Shown here piece after piece: positions 43,138-43,895 of a DNA stretch of 43,895 nucleotides (position 1 is its first letter; each line of letters opens with the position of its first letter). The position numbers were made by a program, and so were the translations under genes. The notes below the pieces were generated by a model. The model saw only the letters and a list, made by a program, of their open reading frames with translations. It searched no databases and had not been told where the DNA came from. The stretch spans positions 1 to 43,895 of the forward strand of contig VEND01000057.1 of NCBI GenBank assembly GCA_009711765.1, written 5' to 3'. The stretch is from Bacillota bacterium (GTDB lineage Bacteria; Bacillota; Clostridia; Tissierellales; MES13).

Positions 43138-43187
43138 CCCCCTATAGAATAGACTATTTTAAAAGGTCTGTTCTGTAGGGGATTTTT
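43138..43187 (+). terminator. Strong terminator after the GRAM gene
   Basis: CCCCTATAGAATAGAC and GTCTGTTCTGTAGGGG form a 16-position stem with G-T wobbles, then ATTTTT. Confidence 0.9.
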
Positions 43188-43353
43188 AATTAGAACTACT
43201 TTCTGAGGATTAGATAATATATTTTCTAGAAGTACATGTGGAAGACATAATCATAATAAATTGATTGTAACTAAATGTATTTAATATAAATTGCAAAATA
43301 AAATCATAACGGAAAACACATAAGAATAAAAAAGATATTTAGGAGGTAGTAGA

Positions 43354-43677
43354 ATGTTTAATGGTAAAAGATACATCACAAGAGGAATAAAAGAAAATAT
43401 AAGGGTAGACATGCAAATATATATGTGGAAATTGATAGATAAGTTAAAAAGAAAGGAGAATTTCCAACTAGATTACTTACAGGTATTTAAACTAGAGCCT
43501 AAAAAAATAGATGGACTAACATTCCAAAAGATAATACATAAACAAGAAGTTGAACCATACTCTGATACTAAGATAGTTAGTGTAAGTGATATAGTATCAA
43601 AGAAAATATTTGTAATTAGCAGTACAGATGAGGAAGGACAAGAGTATTCTACAATGATGTTGAGCAATGAATATTAA
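43354..43677 (+). CDS. DUF960 family protein
   Basis: The 107-residue protein has the DUF960 pattern: RYITRGIKENIRVDMQIYMW (first 20 residues from Arg6), LIDKLKRKEN, LDYLQVFKLE, IHKQEVEPYSD and the end YSTMMLSNEY. DUF960 was defined in staphylococci, where it commonly lies next to the ccr recombinase genes of SCC elements. The function is unknown. AGGAGG at 43341-43346 precedes the ATG. It is the last gene in the window; downstream sequence to 43895 is AT-rich without an open frame, and whatever follows is not visible. Confidence 0.8.
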   Translation: MFNGKRYITRGIKENIRVDMQIYMWKLIDKLKRKENFQLDYLQVFKLEPKKIDGLTFQKIIHKQEVEPYSDTKIVSVSDIVSKKIFVISSTDEEGQEYSTMMLSNEY

Positions 43678-43682
43678 TGTTT

Positions 43683-43710
43683 AGACTAATAGCTTAAATG
43701 CTATTAGTCT
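43683..43710 (+). terminator. Hairpin after the DUF960 gene
   Basis: AGACTAATAGC and GCTATTAGTCT form a perfect 11-pair stem with loop TTAAAT. No good T run follows. From here to 43895 I see no gene or other signal. Confidence 0.6.
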
Positions 43711-43895
43711 TACAATAGATTAAATAATTTTTTTTGAAGATATGTGTTAAACAGCACTCTATTTCAATCTTTAAAAGTCAAAATATTTCCGCCTAAATAT
43801 CATTAAAGATCATAGATAATTTAAATAATTTAAGTAAGAATTATTCTTGAAAGATCAAAAAAATCACTTTATTACATCTTTAAAACAAAGAAAAA

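Overview
The window looks like about 44 kb of chromosome from a low-GC, AT-rich anaerobic Firmicute of the class Clostridia. Signs of this are AG-rich ribosome binding sites, a complete WalRK-YycH-YycI-YycJ-HtrA locus, the DnaD/DnaI pair of primosome genes, and oxygen-sensitive ThiH (rather than ThiO) for thiamine synthesis. purA, walRK, murA and rlmH together often lie near the replication origin in Firmicutes, but no dnaA boxes or origin are visible here. The species cannot be named from this sequence alone.

Region 1 (1-6100): the window opens inside the 3' end of a bacterial group II intron (domains V and VI). It sits directly upstream of a compact thiamine operon, thiS-thiF-thiG-thiH-[thiD2-thiE fusion]-thiC-tenI, which ends at a UUCG terminator. 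Together these genes make the thiazole and pyrimidine halves of thiamine, phosphorylate HMP-P and join the halves. Region 2 (6175-16114): a GNAT acetyltransferase pseudogene, purA with possible PurR sites, a peptide cluster (OPT transporter, orphan PqqD-like protein, small membrane protein, PepV-like dipeptidase), a KAS III-like enzyme with a changed catalytic triad, a membrane chemoreceptor, and a five-tRNA cluster (Lys, Glu, Val, Asp, Thr) with a near-consensus promoter and a terminator.

Region 3 (16149-35415): the chromosomal core. DnaI-like and DnaD-like genes run on the minus strand. They are followed by a small exported protein, a tandem pair of LysM-G5-M23 cell-wall hydrolases (about 95% identical proteins), a membrane-anchored subtilase on the minus strand, a membrane metallopeptidase (MA-like), then walR-walK-(Ig-like secreted protein)-walH-walI, murA, walJ/yycJ, htrA, a CxxH/CxxC protein, an HNH protein and rlmH. 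Matches to the WalR consensus occur before the secreted-protein gene that follows walK and before the first M23 copy, consistent with one local cell-wall regulon.

Region 4 (35404-43895): an accessory region starting immediately after rlmH. It holds a convergent type II restriction-modification pair (C5 methyltransferase and HNH endonuclease), a truncated IS630-like DNA-binding protein, DUF5658-like, DUF1643-like and DUF960-like proteins, a GRAM/PH-like protein, a zinc-ribbon membrane protein and several unknown small proteins, most with their own ribosome binding sites and many with their own terminators. DUF1643 and DUF960 next to a restriction system at the 3' end of rlmH recall the staphylococcal SCC elements. 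The most interesting hypothesis for this window is an SCC-like element in a clostridial chromosome, whose recombinases would lie to the right of the window.
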